Source: Oscheius dolichura (Eukaryota; Nematoda; Chromadorea; Rhabditida; Rhabditidae). Taken from it: a stretch of DNA of 64,000 nt. Location: assembly GCA_932521035.1 (NCBI GenBank), contig OW051493.1, positions 6,510,001 to 6,574,000 on the forward strand, written 5' to 3'. Of this stretch, positions 12,458-25,161 are shown in pieces (the first letter of the stretch is position 1; the number at the start of each line of letters is the position of its first letter). Under the pieces are notes generated by a model. The model was not told where the DNA came from and did not search any database. It saw only the letters and a program-made list of their open reading frames with translations. The position numbers and the translations under genes are program-made.

Positions 12458-12647
12458 CCACGTAGTGGATATTCAAAAAAAAAGGATACTGTACTGACAA
12501 TGTTTAAAATTGCTTTATAAACGTGAAGATTAAAAAAAAATATATTAAACGATAAAAAACGATTATATCAACAAACAAAATAAAGAGTAAAAACATTTAT
12601 TCAAACCAGTGGTGCGAGTATCTTGCAAATTTACAGATCAAAATTTT

Positions 12648-14149
12648 TTAAGCAGTAACAGTGGTAGTTTCTTCATCGCCTTTAGCTTTTTTAGCAGTAT
12701 CCTCGGTATCAGGATCGGCAGGACGTTTAGTAGGCTTGCGGATCTAAATGTTTTACAAGAATTTAGTAAATAACGTCCACCAATAACTAACCATATTTGT
12801 AATATCGACAGCAGGAGCAGTAGTCATCTCAACGAGTCCTTTTTTAGAGAGTCCGATTTGGTCACGGATCTTATCCATATGGTTTTCCACTTGGATATGG
12901 CTCTCCTCAGCATCCTGTATATTCATATCGAGGTCCGCCGTGATTGATTTCAGATCTTCGATTTCATCCAGCTTGTTCTTTCGGCTTTCGTCGTCGTCTC
13001 CTTCAACTAACTTGAGCTCATCTAAACTCAATGGTTCACATAAAAAATGACACATACCGATTTTTCCAAGCAACGTGGTCTTCGTAAGCTTGTAATATTT
13101 ACCAGCATTTTCATAATCATCTTTGGCTTTATAGCAACGCGCCATAAGCAGATAACTCTGAGCAATGCCTCGATCGTTGGCACCCAAATGTTCTTTTTGT
13201 AGCTCAAGAGCGGCATTGAGATCCTCGATAGCCTGAATTCCAAAATTATACATATCGAATCAAAATGAGTCGAACCTTATCAAAGTCATCATTGAGAAGT
13301 GATACTTCGGCCAAGAAGTAGAGCACTTCTGCTTTTTTCATAATCCATTCCTTGGTTTGTTCTTGTTTTTCACAAATGTTACGCGCTGTTTCAAGCACTT
13401 CCCAAGCAATTTGAATATCGCTGGCTTCCTCATCCTCAGTATCGGGACCATCTTCTTCGCCTGAGTCTTCTTCTTCCTGCGTATCACTTTCTAAAATAAA
13501 ACTTAGCCACAAAAAATGAGTAACGCACCTGCAGGGGCATTTTCAACTTCGGCAGATTTCCTCTCACCCTCTTCAGCACATTGGTTCTCTTCCTTTTTAT
13601 CAGTTTTCTTATCTTCCTCGTTGAAAGCTCTCGATTCTTCAGACATGGCGTCGTGTACCTTTTCTTTGACATCTTCCTTTTCTGCTTCTAAATTTTTTTA
13701 ATAATTAAACTTGTGAAATACCGGGTAATTTCTCAGGATCTCCAAACTGCTCCTCGTCAATCGAATCGTCTTCGCTTGGTTCAGGCATATTTTTCATGGC
13801 ATTATCAAGGACATCCTCTTGAAGATTGCATAATTCAAATAAAGCTCTTCCATACCAAAGATGAGAATCGAACGCGCCTGCATCAGTAGATCCGTAAATC
13901 TCAACGCTAAACAAATGTTTCTCTATCTGGAGGATGAAACCTGAGTTCAACAGCTTGTCCCAAATTTGATACAGCTCCGGCAAAGTTATTCGAGTAGAAG
14001 TCCCTCTTGCCATCGGTCATTATCTTTTCCATTTGGGCCAATTTTCTAAAATAAAATTACGCAACAACGTCTAGAAAAACGAACTCTTCACGGCCAGAGG
14101 TGTCATCGTTGGAGGCACTGTTAGAAGGAGCATCAGCGAAAGCGACCAT
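12648..14149 (-). CDS. NASP: NASP family histone chaperone
   Basis: Reading from ATG at 14149, an Asn/Ser-rich start is followed after a short intron by TPR1 (EKIMTDGKRDFYSNNFAGAV), then after a 32-nt intron by DSHLWYGRALFELCNLQEDV, matching the family FFYGKSLLELAR motif. A long Glu/Asp-rich insertion (13750-13440) interrupts TPR2, as is typical of NASP. More TPRs follow (ASDIQIAWEVLETARNI; DRGIAQSYLLMARCYKAKDDY), and then a coiled region and a basic tail (KPTKRPADPDTED...KKAK) like the family NLS. NASP/Hif1 binds H3-H4 and linker histones in the nucleus. Stop TAA is at 12648-12650. A TATTTTTAG acceptor lies 3 bp upstream of the ATG. It is divergent from TMEM42. Confidence 0.88.
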
Positions 14150-14324
14150 TTTCTAAAAATATATATTACTGCCACCGTCTACAGTTATATAGAAGAGCAG
14201 AAGATACTGATAAAGCTGAGCTGAATGTGGGAAGAGGACAGAAACAAATTGAGGGAAGAGGAACAAATGGGAGAACTGGCGAGGGTCTCTCTCCCGATTC
14301 AGGCAATTACCCGCCAAATTTCGA

Positions 14325-14860
14325 ATGGCCGAGTATCTGTGGACCGCGGACGATGTCCTTGTTTTCGATCGAAGCTCGCCCACTGAAGTCACTCTCCGAC
14401 TGTGCATAAGTCTAGTTTTCATGTTTCCCGATACCTTTTATGCTGTTTTTGCTGGTTTCTCCGGATCTTTAGGTGCTCTTTCGGCAAAATATGCGTTTGG
14501 TAAACTTTCGTATAAAACCGATGTAGAGGTTTGATAGTAAAAGGTTTCTATCATTGTAAACTTTAGCAAGCAGCTTTTGCTATCCTAGCTTTCGTAGTTT
14601 GTAACATCCTAATGTGGTGGTCTTTTACGAAATCGCTTTCTCTGGCTTCAAATACAATGCAGCCACTTATGTTCAACATGGGCACAAATTTTGTAGTCAC
14701 GGTTTGCATTACAAAGGCCAATCGCAATGTTATTTAGGGTTTCGTTGGATATTTTATTTTTCACGAAGTTCATGGTTGGCTCTGGTGGGCTGGTCTGGCT
14801 AGCGTAATTGCAGGCATATCTATTTTACTGTCAGTCGATATAAAGCCCAAAATAGAATAA
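14325..14860 (+). CDS. TMEM42: TMEM42-like multipass membrane protein
   Basis: The exons are 14325-14528, 14567-14701 and 14738-14860, with introns of 38 and 36 nt. The protein carries four hydrophobic helices; FAGFSGSLGALSAKYAFGKLS matches the TMEM42 motif of a Gly/Ala helix followed by SAKLAFG, NILMWWSFTKSLSLASNTM matches the second half of the repeat, and the last helix follows GFVGYFIFHEVHGWLWW. The family belongs to the small EamA/drug-metabolite-transporter-like group, and its substrate is unknown. The length of about 153 residues fits the family. The 175-bp gap to the NASP start suggests a bidirectional promoter. Confidence 0.85.
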
Positions 14861-15406
14861 ATATTTGTATATGTACGAAACACTGAGCAGAAGATGCTTT
14901 CCATAATAAGCTGAAACTATTGAAAACCATAACAAACGAAAAAAGTTGTATTTGTCGTAAAAAGCTTTCAACACGTAGCTGCGCTGGGAAAGGGGGGTTT
15001 TTTTTATGTGGCTACCGTCAAGAAATGTTTATATTCCCTATATCATGATGTCATACTTGCCTTTTTTTTCCTCGTAACGCTTACGCCGTTTTCTTTATCA
15101 CTAATTAGAGTTATTATCGTTAATCGGTTCTATTGACGAGTCATTTTATTTAGCAATATATATATATATATACAACCTTTTGTTGTATTGTTTCTTGCCG
15201 AGTCTAAAACCTTCATTTGATTTTTTTTTCAAAAAAAATAAAAAAAAACCGGCTCACCGTCAGCTCAAAAACAGCATACGCGGACTATTTTCGCTTTACC
15301 GACGGACGCATAGCTTGATAACAATTTCTTCGAAAACCGAAATCTATCTTACTTGTATTCTTTCTCTTGTTCCGCTTTAATAATACATTGTAATTTATAG
15401 GAAAGA
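14861..15406. other. AT-rich intergenic region
   Basis: No gene is supported. There is a polypurine/polypyrimidine stretch, a short TATATATA run near 15160, and a poly-A run near 15236 within an AT-rich leader to SF3A3. Confidence 0.5.
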
Positions 15407-17315
15407 ATGGATTCCATCATAGAAACTCAACGGAAACTACACGAGGAGCGAGAACGGTTGATAGACATTATAGTGAAGGAGGTTAGTGGAAAAATTACGT
15501 TTGATTCAACCGTTTTAGATACTCTCTGAGAAAAGAACACACAAAGGTAAAATTAATTCGGAGCGTCGTGTCAAACTACTTGTTGATGTAAGTTATTTAA
15601 TAAACATTCATTAGTATTTAGCGGTATCACAATTGCACCGCACAATTAGAAAAAATCTACAAAGATGAGGATAGAAGCAGGGAACGTGAATTAGAAGCTG
15701 TTGCTGGGCCAAACGAGTTTGCTGAATATTACAGCCGATTGAAGTTGCTCCGAGAAGCGCATCGAAGGAACCCTGATGAAGTAGGTTAACTATTTTTAAA
15801 AAGTTATAAAATCTATTTAGACCGCTGAGCCGCTGTCTCTGGAATTCCAGAACATGCAAAAAGAAATGGAAAATCCAGACAGGATTGAAAAAGATATCGT
15901 AAACTTTACTGATGAGGAAGGATATGGAAGGTTGGTAACGGCACAAGGAAAGACCTAATATGTTTTTAGATTCTTAGACCTCCACACCATTTATCTCGAA
16001 TACGTAAATTTGAAGAATATAAAGGTTTGTACTCTAATTACAAAACATAATATTGCTTTAGAAAGTTGATTACATTACCTATATTGGCATAATGGATAAA
16101 TTTGCTGATATTCCACGGCATACCACGAAGAAAACCGGAGCTTATAAAGATTATCTCATGCAGTTGAAGGACTATTTGGTTTCGTTTATGGAACGCACTC
16201 GTCCTATGTATGACTTAGACAAGGAGTTCTCTAGAGTTGGTTTTAATGTTCAAATACACAACATTATATTCAGTGCGTGACGGATGTCAATAAAGGTCTC
16301 GAAGATGGGTCTCTTCCTGGGTGGAGTCTTGATAAAACTGCTGGCGCTCAGGTATCAACTGATTTATTTATATATAAGTTCATATTTCAGCCTACGGCTA
16401 TTGATTTGTCTCCGTATAATAGCGCTCAAGAATTAGAAGCTTTGGGATTGGAACGTCTCAAAGGCGCCCTTATGGCTCTTGGCCTCAAATGTGGAGGGAC
16501 CCTCGTAGAGAGGGCAGAACGGCTCTATGCAACTAAAGGACACAAGTTGAGCGACTTGGAAAAAACAGCGCTTGCAAGGAATAATGATGATAAGGATAAA
16601 GAAAGTCAACGCATCAAACAATTAGCTCAGTTGGAAGGATATATTCAAGCGTAGGAAAACTTTATTTCTGTATTTTTCTATTTTTAGCGTATGCAACATT
16701 CTTTCTGCAGAAAGAGATGCAACAAAAGAAAATGTAGAACGTAAGCAAGCACGTCGCGCCGGTGAGTACGAAGAATCCGACGAAGAGCCAGAGGTTTGAT
16801 TTCCCACTGGATTTTTAGTTTGGCATTCAGGTCGTAAGTGATTATGAAGAAGATGACACGGTTCCTTATAATCCGAAAAATTTGCCGTTAGGATGGGATG
16901 GAAAGCCAATTCCGTATTGGTTGTATAAGTTACATGGACTGAACATTTCTTATTCATGTGAAATATGCGGAAATCAAACTTATAAGGGCCCCAAGGCTTT
17001 TCAAAAACACTTCACGGTATCTAACTGTTGTTCCACTAATAAACTTTTTAAAGGAGTGGCGCCATTCACATGGAATGCGCTGTTTAGGAATTCCGAACAC
17101 CTCTCATTTTGCTAATATTACCAACATTAAAGATGCTCTCGATCTTTGGAATAAAATCAAAATCGAAAGAGTTTGTCTATAACGTGCTTTTCTAAATATT
17201 ATTACAGGAGCGACTAAAGTGGAATCCTGATGTTGACGAAGAATTTGAAGATTCGCAAGGGAACGTTGTTAACAAACGTATGTACGAAGATCTCAAGAGA
17301 CAGGGATTGCTATAA
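15407..17315 (+). CDS. SF3A3: Splicing factor 3A subunit 3
   Basis: The start [19 protein letters not shown] and the end [18 protein letters not shown] are diagnostic. In between are [29 protein letters not shown], the SAP-like segment [40 protein letters not shown], and the matrin-type zinc finger [19 protein letters not shown] with the paired region [21 protein letters not shown]3A3 (Prp9/SAP61) is part of the U2 snRNP SF3a complex in the nucleus. There are about ten introns, mostly 25-50 nt. In one place the true acceptor is TATTTAG at about 15622, restoring [21 protein letters not shown] at 15407 follows a TTATAG acceptor by 6 bp. Confidence 0.93.
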
Positions 17316-17453
17316 ACTTGTGAATTATCAAGAGCTATTCTTATTCTATCATATAAAGTTTTCTTTTACGTTATAAATATTCATTTTCGAATCTTATCTG
17401 TAAAAAAACGGACCAACGCAATAACACCAAGTAACGAGAAGCATCAACAATTG

Positions 17454-18706
<1,253 letters not shown>

Positions 18707-18775
18707 GGCTAAAAATGGCGTCTACATTAGAAAGAAACATGGTAATGGTTTAATAAGGCCTAATCCTCGTCAAAG

Positions 18776-18970
18776 CTAATGTATGCAGCGTTTGGAAGAT
18801 GGAATGTAGCGAAAAACACCCACAAATATAATACAAACATTAATCAGTAGACAGCGAAGCAAAGCAATAACTGCAACCAAAACTAAAAAATAAATGAAGA
18901 TCTCTTCCTTTCGTTGTCCTCTGCTTTTGTGCACGCGTGCACGGTTTTGGTGAAATGTTTTTGACTTCAC
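18776..18970 (-). CDS. Small single-TM protein candidate
   Basis: This is a 64-residue frame with a basic N-terminus (HKSRGQRKEE) and one long hydrophobic helix (IFIYFLVLVAVIALLRCLL) followed by a second hydrophobic patch. It lies 121 bp from another small single-TM frame on the other strand. No family was recognised. It may be a real microprotein or a chance frame in AT-rich DNA; the charge asymmetry favours a membrane protein with a cytosolic N-terminus. Confidence 0.35.
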   Translation of the reverse strand: MKSKTFHQNRARVHKSRGQRKEEIFIYFLVLVAVIALLRCLLINVCIIFVGVFRYIPSSKRCIH

Positions 18971-19091
18971 GCTAATTTGGGGCCCAGTTCGGTCTGCAGA
19001 CAGATCAGATCTGACGAGTTTTAGACGAGTAGAAACAGATCATAGACCCTATATTTATTAGAAGCATCTTGACGCTTTCTCATTTGGAGTC

Positions 19092-19271
19092 ATGGATTCG
19101 CCGTGCATTGTCGAGTCGCTTTCTCATGTCGGAATGATTGGCGTTCTTGTAGTTGTTGGCGCGGCTGTCATCTCTATGTTCCTGAACACGATCCTCATCT
19201 ACAAAGACGTCTTCAGCAAGATCAACTCGGACAAAAGGACAAAAAAGCAGAATCTGGATCCGAAGAAATAA
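19092..19271 (+). CDS. Small single-TM protein, 59 residues
   Basis: An intronless frame opens with MDSPCIVESLSHVGM, has one transmembrane helix (IGVLVVVGAAVISMFLNTIL) and ends in a charged Lys-rich cytosolic-type tail (KINSDKRTKKQNLDPKK). Codon choice is balanced and the architecture resembles small integral membrane proteins. No specific family was recognised. The ATG is the first in the frame. It is divergent from the frame at 18776-18970. Confidence 0.5.
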   Translation: MDSPCIVESLSHVGMIGVLVVVGAAVISMFLNTILIYKDVFSKINSDKRTKKQNLDPKK

Positions 19272-19873
19272 TGCCGACGAAGAGTCGGATGTTATCCATA
19301 GAAACATTTGCCTTGATAAATATACTTTGTACCCAAACTCGTTGATCTCGAGATTCCAAGATTGAATACGATGATCGCGCGACTTCACACACTCCTGTTT
19401 GCGATGCACTTTGATTACAACGAGGGTGATTGCTCCAGCCGGCTGCCTCGTCTTCGCCCACCCAGCTGGCCGGGTAATTACGCACGTGTCTATTCTCACT
19501 TTTTTATGTGATACCTTTTCAACAGCAGAATACATTCCATTATTCTAAACTACCACAGCTAATAGTGCGGTGATATATGAGAGGCACACTTCGCTATTGA
19601 CATCTCTATTGTAAAGAGCCAATTTCAATTTTCACACACCAGCAGACCTCCTCCATGATAAGCATTGTTGATTGATTGCTCTTTTATTATATGCTTTACA
19701 AATTGTATACGAGGAAGGACTTGTTCCAGTGAATACCACCTGGGCCAAGCCCCAGATGAGTCAAGTTGAAGAGCAAACGTAGTTCTCATTAGCAATCCAC
19801 TTCCTCACAATCAATTCCACCTTTCCATTGCCTTTTTCACAATCGTCTGTTAATTTTCCCTCCGCCACCTGAT

Positions 19874-19966
19874 CAGGGCTGTGCGAGACGGGTGTTTTTG
19901 AAATCGAGACGAGATCGAGATGGCCCATTTCATTTCGAGACGAGATCGAGATCTCGCACAGCCCTG
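19874..19966. repeat. Inverted-repeat element with internal direct repeat
   Basis: A perfect 15-bp inverted pair, CAGGGCTGTGCGAGA at 19874-19888 and its complement at 19952-19966, flanks two copies of a CGAGACGAGATCGAGAT unit separated by about 18 bp. The structure resembles a very small non-autonomous terminal-inverted-repeat element. Confidence 0.6.
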
Positions 19967-21364
19967 CTTCTGATCATTCCATGCCAGCCACATTTACTCC
20001 CTGTTGACTGTATTTGCACAGCGAAAACATATATCTCTCTCTCCTGCTGCGTGAATGCTGAATATCGCATGCCTCCGTCCCCTCTTTTCAGCTTTTGGCC
20101 AACTTCACCAATTAATGAGATCTAATAATTCAGGAGCAGCGCCCCCGCAGCAGCGCAAGCCTCAATTGAGGAGGAGTGGAATATTTTTTGAGCTTATGGA
20201 TACGTTTTTGAGTGAGACGTCGATTCAGCTTTTTTCCATTCCTTTTTCATGGGAGAAGCAAGTATTGCCTCCTTTTTCTAAACAAACCCATTAATTGCCT
20301 ACCTAATACATTTCAAACCGACTTGTTTTCCTGCAATCTTCGTGCTTCACACGGATAAAAGCGCTGAAGTAACCGGTGATTGTCGGGATATCCGTTGTGA
20401 GGGCGGCGAAAGAGGATGAGCTCTAGATTGACGCAGAGGCGGCCTCATCAGGCAAGCCTCGTCTCCTCCGGCCAGAATTATCTTTACGCTTCCCCCTCCC
20501 ACATCGAAAATCACCAACTTCTGATTCTTTTTCTAGCTAGTTGTTGAATCCTTTGTAATATAAACGCAGACAAGGTGCCTAGCTCCTCGTTCGTCACATT
20601 TGTTTCATTTGTAGTTGTTGACAACATCGAGGTACGACGACACTTTCATTGAATTTGTGGATCCACCAGCTATTTCTGAAAGATTTGTTGTCGTTTCCTT
20701 CAGGTTTTTCATTCTAACATCCTTATTTTGTATCCCATTGACCTTATTATAATTGCCTTTGTCATTCTATTCACCATTCATCCTAATCATTGCTCTAGTT
20801 TTTTATAATATAATCACGTTTCATCAACCTTCTATTTGACGTCAATAGTCTTTTTTTAATAAAAAAAAATACCTCATTTCTTTACGAAAAAACACGTAGA
20901 CAATTGGAGACTTTTTATCTCTGCATGAGGGAGGCTTGATTCGCGTGAACTAATCGGATAATCCCCCCACCCTCCATCGCTCCCTCACAGAGTCCCAGCA
21001 ATCATGGCAGCCAGGTGCTCTTTGAAAATTGACTCAAGCTACCTCATAGTCGATGTCGTAAATTATTTTCTTTCCGTGTTTTTTTGACCTCTTGTACAAC
21101 TGACCAAATATCGAAAAAGCAGACTCACACCGGCCGTTATCAGATTGTTGTTGGCCGGCCCTCTCTATCTCCTTAGAACCTACCGGCGGCCACTCTTCTT
21201 CGCCTTGTTGTTGCTACTCTTGCTTTCATGAACCGCTTTCTTTATTGACAAAATCTATTGGGCTGAAAGCGGGGAACCGTTTAGTTCTCTGGAATATGAT
21301 TGACCCAGAATGACCCAGTTCTTTATTGCACACAAAAAATGCCCATTCAACTGGCTTTCTCCAT

Positions 21365-21415
21365 ATGTTGCTTCAAATTCAATACTACCAAAACGTATCG
21401 AATTTGAAGCAACAT
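21365..21415. repeat. 16-bp perfect palindrome arms
   Basis: ATGTTGCTTCAAATTC at 21365-21380 is followed after 19 bp by its exact complement at 21400-21415. It would form a stable hairpin. Its function is unknown and no related copy was noticed in the window. Confidence 0.6.
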
Positions 21416-21647
21416 TTATTATTTTTCCAAAAATCCAAGGAAGCATCATCTCAACTTCAGATCGATGATTTGTTTCTTCTGTTGTTATATATATTTATTT
21501 ATTGTAGTCTTTTCTAGACATTTCCCCGCGGGGAGAGACGCTGTTTGTTAGCCGAAAATCCCTGATTTTCTTTCTAATCTTCTGCCATTCCTGTAGCTTA
21601 TCTCAGTCCTTTTCTCCCCCCTGGTTATAAAATTACGTTATTTTCAG

Positions 21648-22958
21648 ATGTCCAGCTATTGGAAGCGGCTTTTTCCGCCTTATTACAAATATTCAGTTTT
21701 TGTTTTTCTAGGATTTCTATTTGTTTATTGCGCCTGTTTATTGGCCATCAGCGAGGGTTAGAGGCCTCCAAACGCTCTCTCAATGCTTATAATTACAGCG
21801 TATTACAAATCGGCTTCAGAAATATTACCTATAGCTTATAAAATGTTTGATGATACGGTGGCAAAAGGAGCGCCGGGCTTCGACTGGACAGCGGCCGAGA
21901 AAAGACAGATTGAGACGGTGAGTATAGAAAGTAAAACTCTAGAAATCTTGAAAAAAAAAACGCTCCTCATTTACAGTATCGCCACGCCATGATGATTCTT
22001 TGGGTAATGTCTACTTGCGGAGTTGTTTTGAGTATGCTTATTATCTTGCCACAATTCTTTGATTTTAACGACAAGCGAGGAAATCCCAGCCACTTGGTGA
22101 GGTGTATGGTCCCGATGAAAGAAGGATACCGCTTTCAGTGCCTGGTTCAAATCAAATTAGCTTGGTTTCTCTGGTTCTTCGTGCTGATTTATGTAGTCGT
22201 TTTAGGAGGTGGAATACTGTATCTCCTTTTTTTGCCATTCAACGACTCGTTTTGCAGATATTCCTGGATTGTCAGCTCTCCGGCGGTGAAGAATTTCGAT
22301 GAACATTTCCTCAAATGTGAAAAAGAGGAGATCTTCTTGACAGAGCTGGAAGACATGTGGCAATGTACATCAGACGACGATAAGGAGGTGGCTGATGAGC
22401 ATGTGCGTGCTTTTGTTGTTTAACACCCTTTCTTTCTTGCGTTTACCCACTCACGATTGCACCTTTCTTTTCTGTTCGTGTGAAGTGCGTGGATGTCCGC
22501 TTTTCAGTCTCTATCCGGAATTTTCCATAGGAGGGAACATCTTTCTTATGTTACAGACGCTAGAGGTGTTGAGTATAGTCTCGTGTCAAAAAAGCATGAA
22601 GTGTTTGACCAGACCGAACTGTTTTCAGGCTTTCATCGACTAGCTTTCTAAAGACAGTTGAAAATTCCTTTACAGAAGTGTTGGCAAAACGTCAAAACCA
22701 GTATGATTGCGCCGTTATGGGTTGATCTACTATTTTATGTGTATCTCGCAGGGACGGCAATTGCATTCCTCGCCATTCCGTTCTTCAATAAACGTAAGTA
22801 AATGAAAACAGCAAATAATAAAACACTAACGCTTTTAGTAACATTGTTTTCCATTTGTAACTAGTTTTATCTTTCCATCTTTAGAGCTGATGAAACCTGA
22901 TGAAGAAGAATTGCAGTACATAAAAAGCCTGGAAGATGAAAAACCTCTAAAAGCCTAA
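21648..22958 (+). CDS. Uncharacterised four-transmembrane protein
   Basis: The exon plan is 21648-21756, 21799-21917, 21977-22398, then about 22495-22598, about 22674-22793 and a last exon ending at TAA 22956-22958; all chosen phases agree. There are four hydrophobic segments: SVFVFLGFLFVYCACLLAIS, an AMMILWVMSTCGVVLSML segment, a LAWFLWFFVLIYVVVLGG segment and a VDLLFYVYLAGTAIAFLAI segment. Between the first two is a loop with FDWTAAEKRQIET; between TM3 and TM4 is a large soluble region. The tail is acidic and ends EDEKPLKA. The architecture recalls four-TM channel or junction proteins, but no family motif was recognised. The ATG directly abuts an ATTTTCAG acceptor, so a spliced leader or untranslated first exon is likely. 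Confidence 0.6.
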
Positions 22959-23288
22959 AACTACGTGTATCTTTCTTGGACTATCCAATGCAGGTCATCT
23001 TAAAGTTGCTCAAACTACCTTATCTCAAGTAATTGTTGGTAATAAATTTTAACTTTTGGAAGTAGAGGCATAAACTTTATGCAGAAAAATTCTGATACGA
23101 TATCACACTCGGAAGCCTGTCGAAAAAGGGGAGAACAGTCGGAATAGAAGGACAATAAATAAAACTTAAGAGGTCTATAAATACGCTTACGAGTAAAACG
23201 AACAAATCTTCGGTAAACTAACAGAACATAATATTAGAGCAGAGAAGGAGTTGAGTATCACGGATTGGCTTCACGTATATCTACAACC

Positions 23289-24302
23289 TCAGCCCATGAC
23301 AACCTTGCCCGTATCTTCTTTACCCGCCATACGAGGCTTTCCAAAGGTGAATGGAATGTACTTGTATTTAATCATGTGCTGAAAACAAAAAATAGGCTAA
23401 ATCTGCCTTCTCGCATTTTGTACTTTCATAAGTGAAATTCTAAAAAAAATGAGCAGAAACTGACCATAATTTGTCTCTTCATAGTTAAGAAGAAGAGAAT
23501 GATGAAATACATAACAAGAATGGGCCAGAAAACTGGAACATTGAAGAATTCGAAGAAAGTGCAGGTAAGAGCGACTAATGTGGCCTTCATGGTAGAATGC
23601 CTAAAGAGTCATTTGTTTCTCGTGGAAAAATATATACCAGAATTTGAATTCAGGTAACCGTCTCATAAACGGTCTAAATTCGTCGTTAGTTTTGGAAGGG
23701 AGAACAGGCCCATCATCGTCATCATCGAACTAAAATTATGCTTTCATGTACAACATATAAAACAAACCTCTAGAGCAGGATCTATGGAAGGTGTGAGAAA
23801 AAGAAGAAACAGATTCAGATAATAAATTCCTACGGCATAGGCAACAATGTAAAACCCCTAAAATATTTTAAATTTAAAAAACCCTGTAAGTTACCTGAAG
23901 GAAAACAATTCGGAAAAGAAATAAACAGATGAGAGAAACTGCAAGAACCCATCGAATTGCTACCAGAGGCGTTAATTTATCCAGGTAGTACTGATATTTC
24001 TGAAAACAAAGGTGAAACGTGGCCAAATTAGATTTTATTGTAACCTCTCCGTAGGCTAGCATTTTTGCAACACCTGCCGCTGATGAGAAAAGCGCAACTG
24101 CTAAAAGAACAACGAGTGTTGCTTGGTTTGGTTTTGTAATTTTCAAGAATTAACTCGTCGTCGTCATTCGAACACGTTTCAAAAAATAAAACAACGGGCA
24201 AGATAAGAAAAATAACAAAGAAAATATACTTACAACTTCAATTGTATGAAAAAGTTTTGAAACGGCTCCGGGTGAATCCCTAATATCATCGGAGCTTTCC
24301 AT
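23289..24302 (-). CDS. RER1: RER1 retention receptor
   Basis: Reading from ATG at 24302, [20 protein letters not shown] joins through a ~220-nt intron to [19 protein letters not shown]. After further exons come [60 protein letters not shown] and TMKRQIM...[16 protein letters not shown], ending [10 protein letters not shown]. These match RER1 throughout. RER1 is a four-TM Golgi protein that returns ER membrane proteins and unassembled subunits by binding polar residues in their transmembrane helices. Stop TGA is at 23289-23291. Confidence 0.93.
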
Positions 24303-25161
24303 TACGGAATATTTACCTGCAAAAGAAATATTTCAATGGCAACATGAGACGAGATTAATTTTAGCGATAAGATGGTGAAATATGTTAGTAGTAGACAAAT
24401 AACATTGACGTTCAAGGTAATAAAAGGATATATACAAAATGAAGGAACAATGGTCGTTTCCAGATTGATCAAATTGTAATAGACTCGCCATATTTGTAAA
24501 CTTCTTTTCAAAATGAAAAAATGGAATTTCTACAATCAACCTCAAATAAATTCTAAAATTTTCCTGATGCAGGTTCATGATGAGAAAACATGATATTTTT
24601 TGCTTCCAAATACACTTGTACTTACACATTGTGGAACTAGTACAAGAAAGAAGGAAAGTACAATTGAAAGAAAGTGAAAATGGTGAAACTGAATCAAGAA
24701 CCACGTCAGAATAGTGTAAACAGCAAGCAGTTTATAAATCGTGTCTCTTTTTACAGAATTCACAATTCTTAATGAATATATACGCTAGTCAGTAAGAGTA
24801 TCACATGAAACAATTGTTTAGCCTACAAAGCAAGAAGAAAAGCAGTAAAATTCACAAAAAAGTGAGCAGAAATGAACAAGATGAAAATGCGATGTTTTCT
24901 GTTTACGTGTACCCGGCGCAGATTTACCTTTCTCCGGTTTGAAGAACTACATTTTCCTCTGTGACCAAGACGACGATGGTTTCTGGTATTTGAGATGGCG
25001 ATGTCTCACATTTTTCGCCATTTTTGACTCATAGTAGTATATCAGACATTCATTTCCCGTCTTCCTTTCACGCTCTTGTGTCTTGTATTAGTCCCAAATC
25101 ACCCATATTTTCTCCTTTTTCAGCAATGATTTTGCATTTCCATACTCTCAACCTTCAGAGC
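24303..25161. other. AT-rich intergenic region, divergent promoter area
   Basis: No gene is supported. Frames on the minus strand between 24302 and 24763 are hydrophobic because of T-richness, have no family resemblance and lie upstream of RER1. The region separates the RER1 (-) and TBL2 (+) starts. Confidence 0.5.

Larger units (their letters stand above)
19272..21647. other. Long intergenic region with small repeats
   Basis: About 2.4 kb without a supported gene on either strand. It contains two short inverted-repeat elements (19874-19966 and 21365-21415, listed separately), and several open frames that lack start context or family resemblance. Confidence 0.5.
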
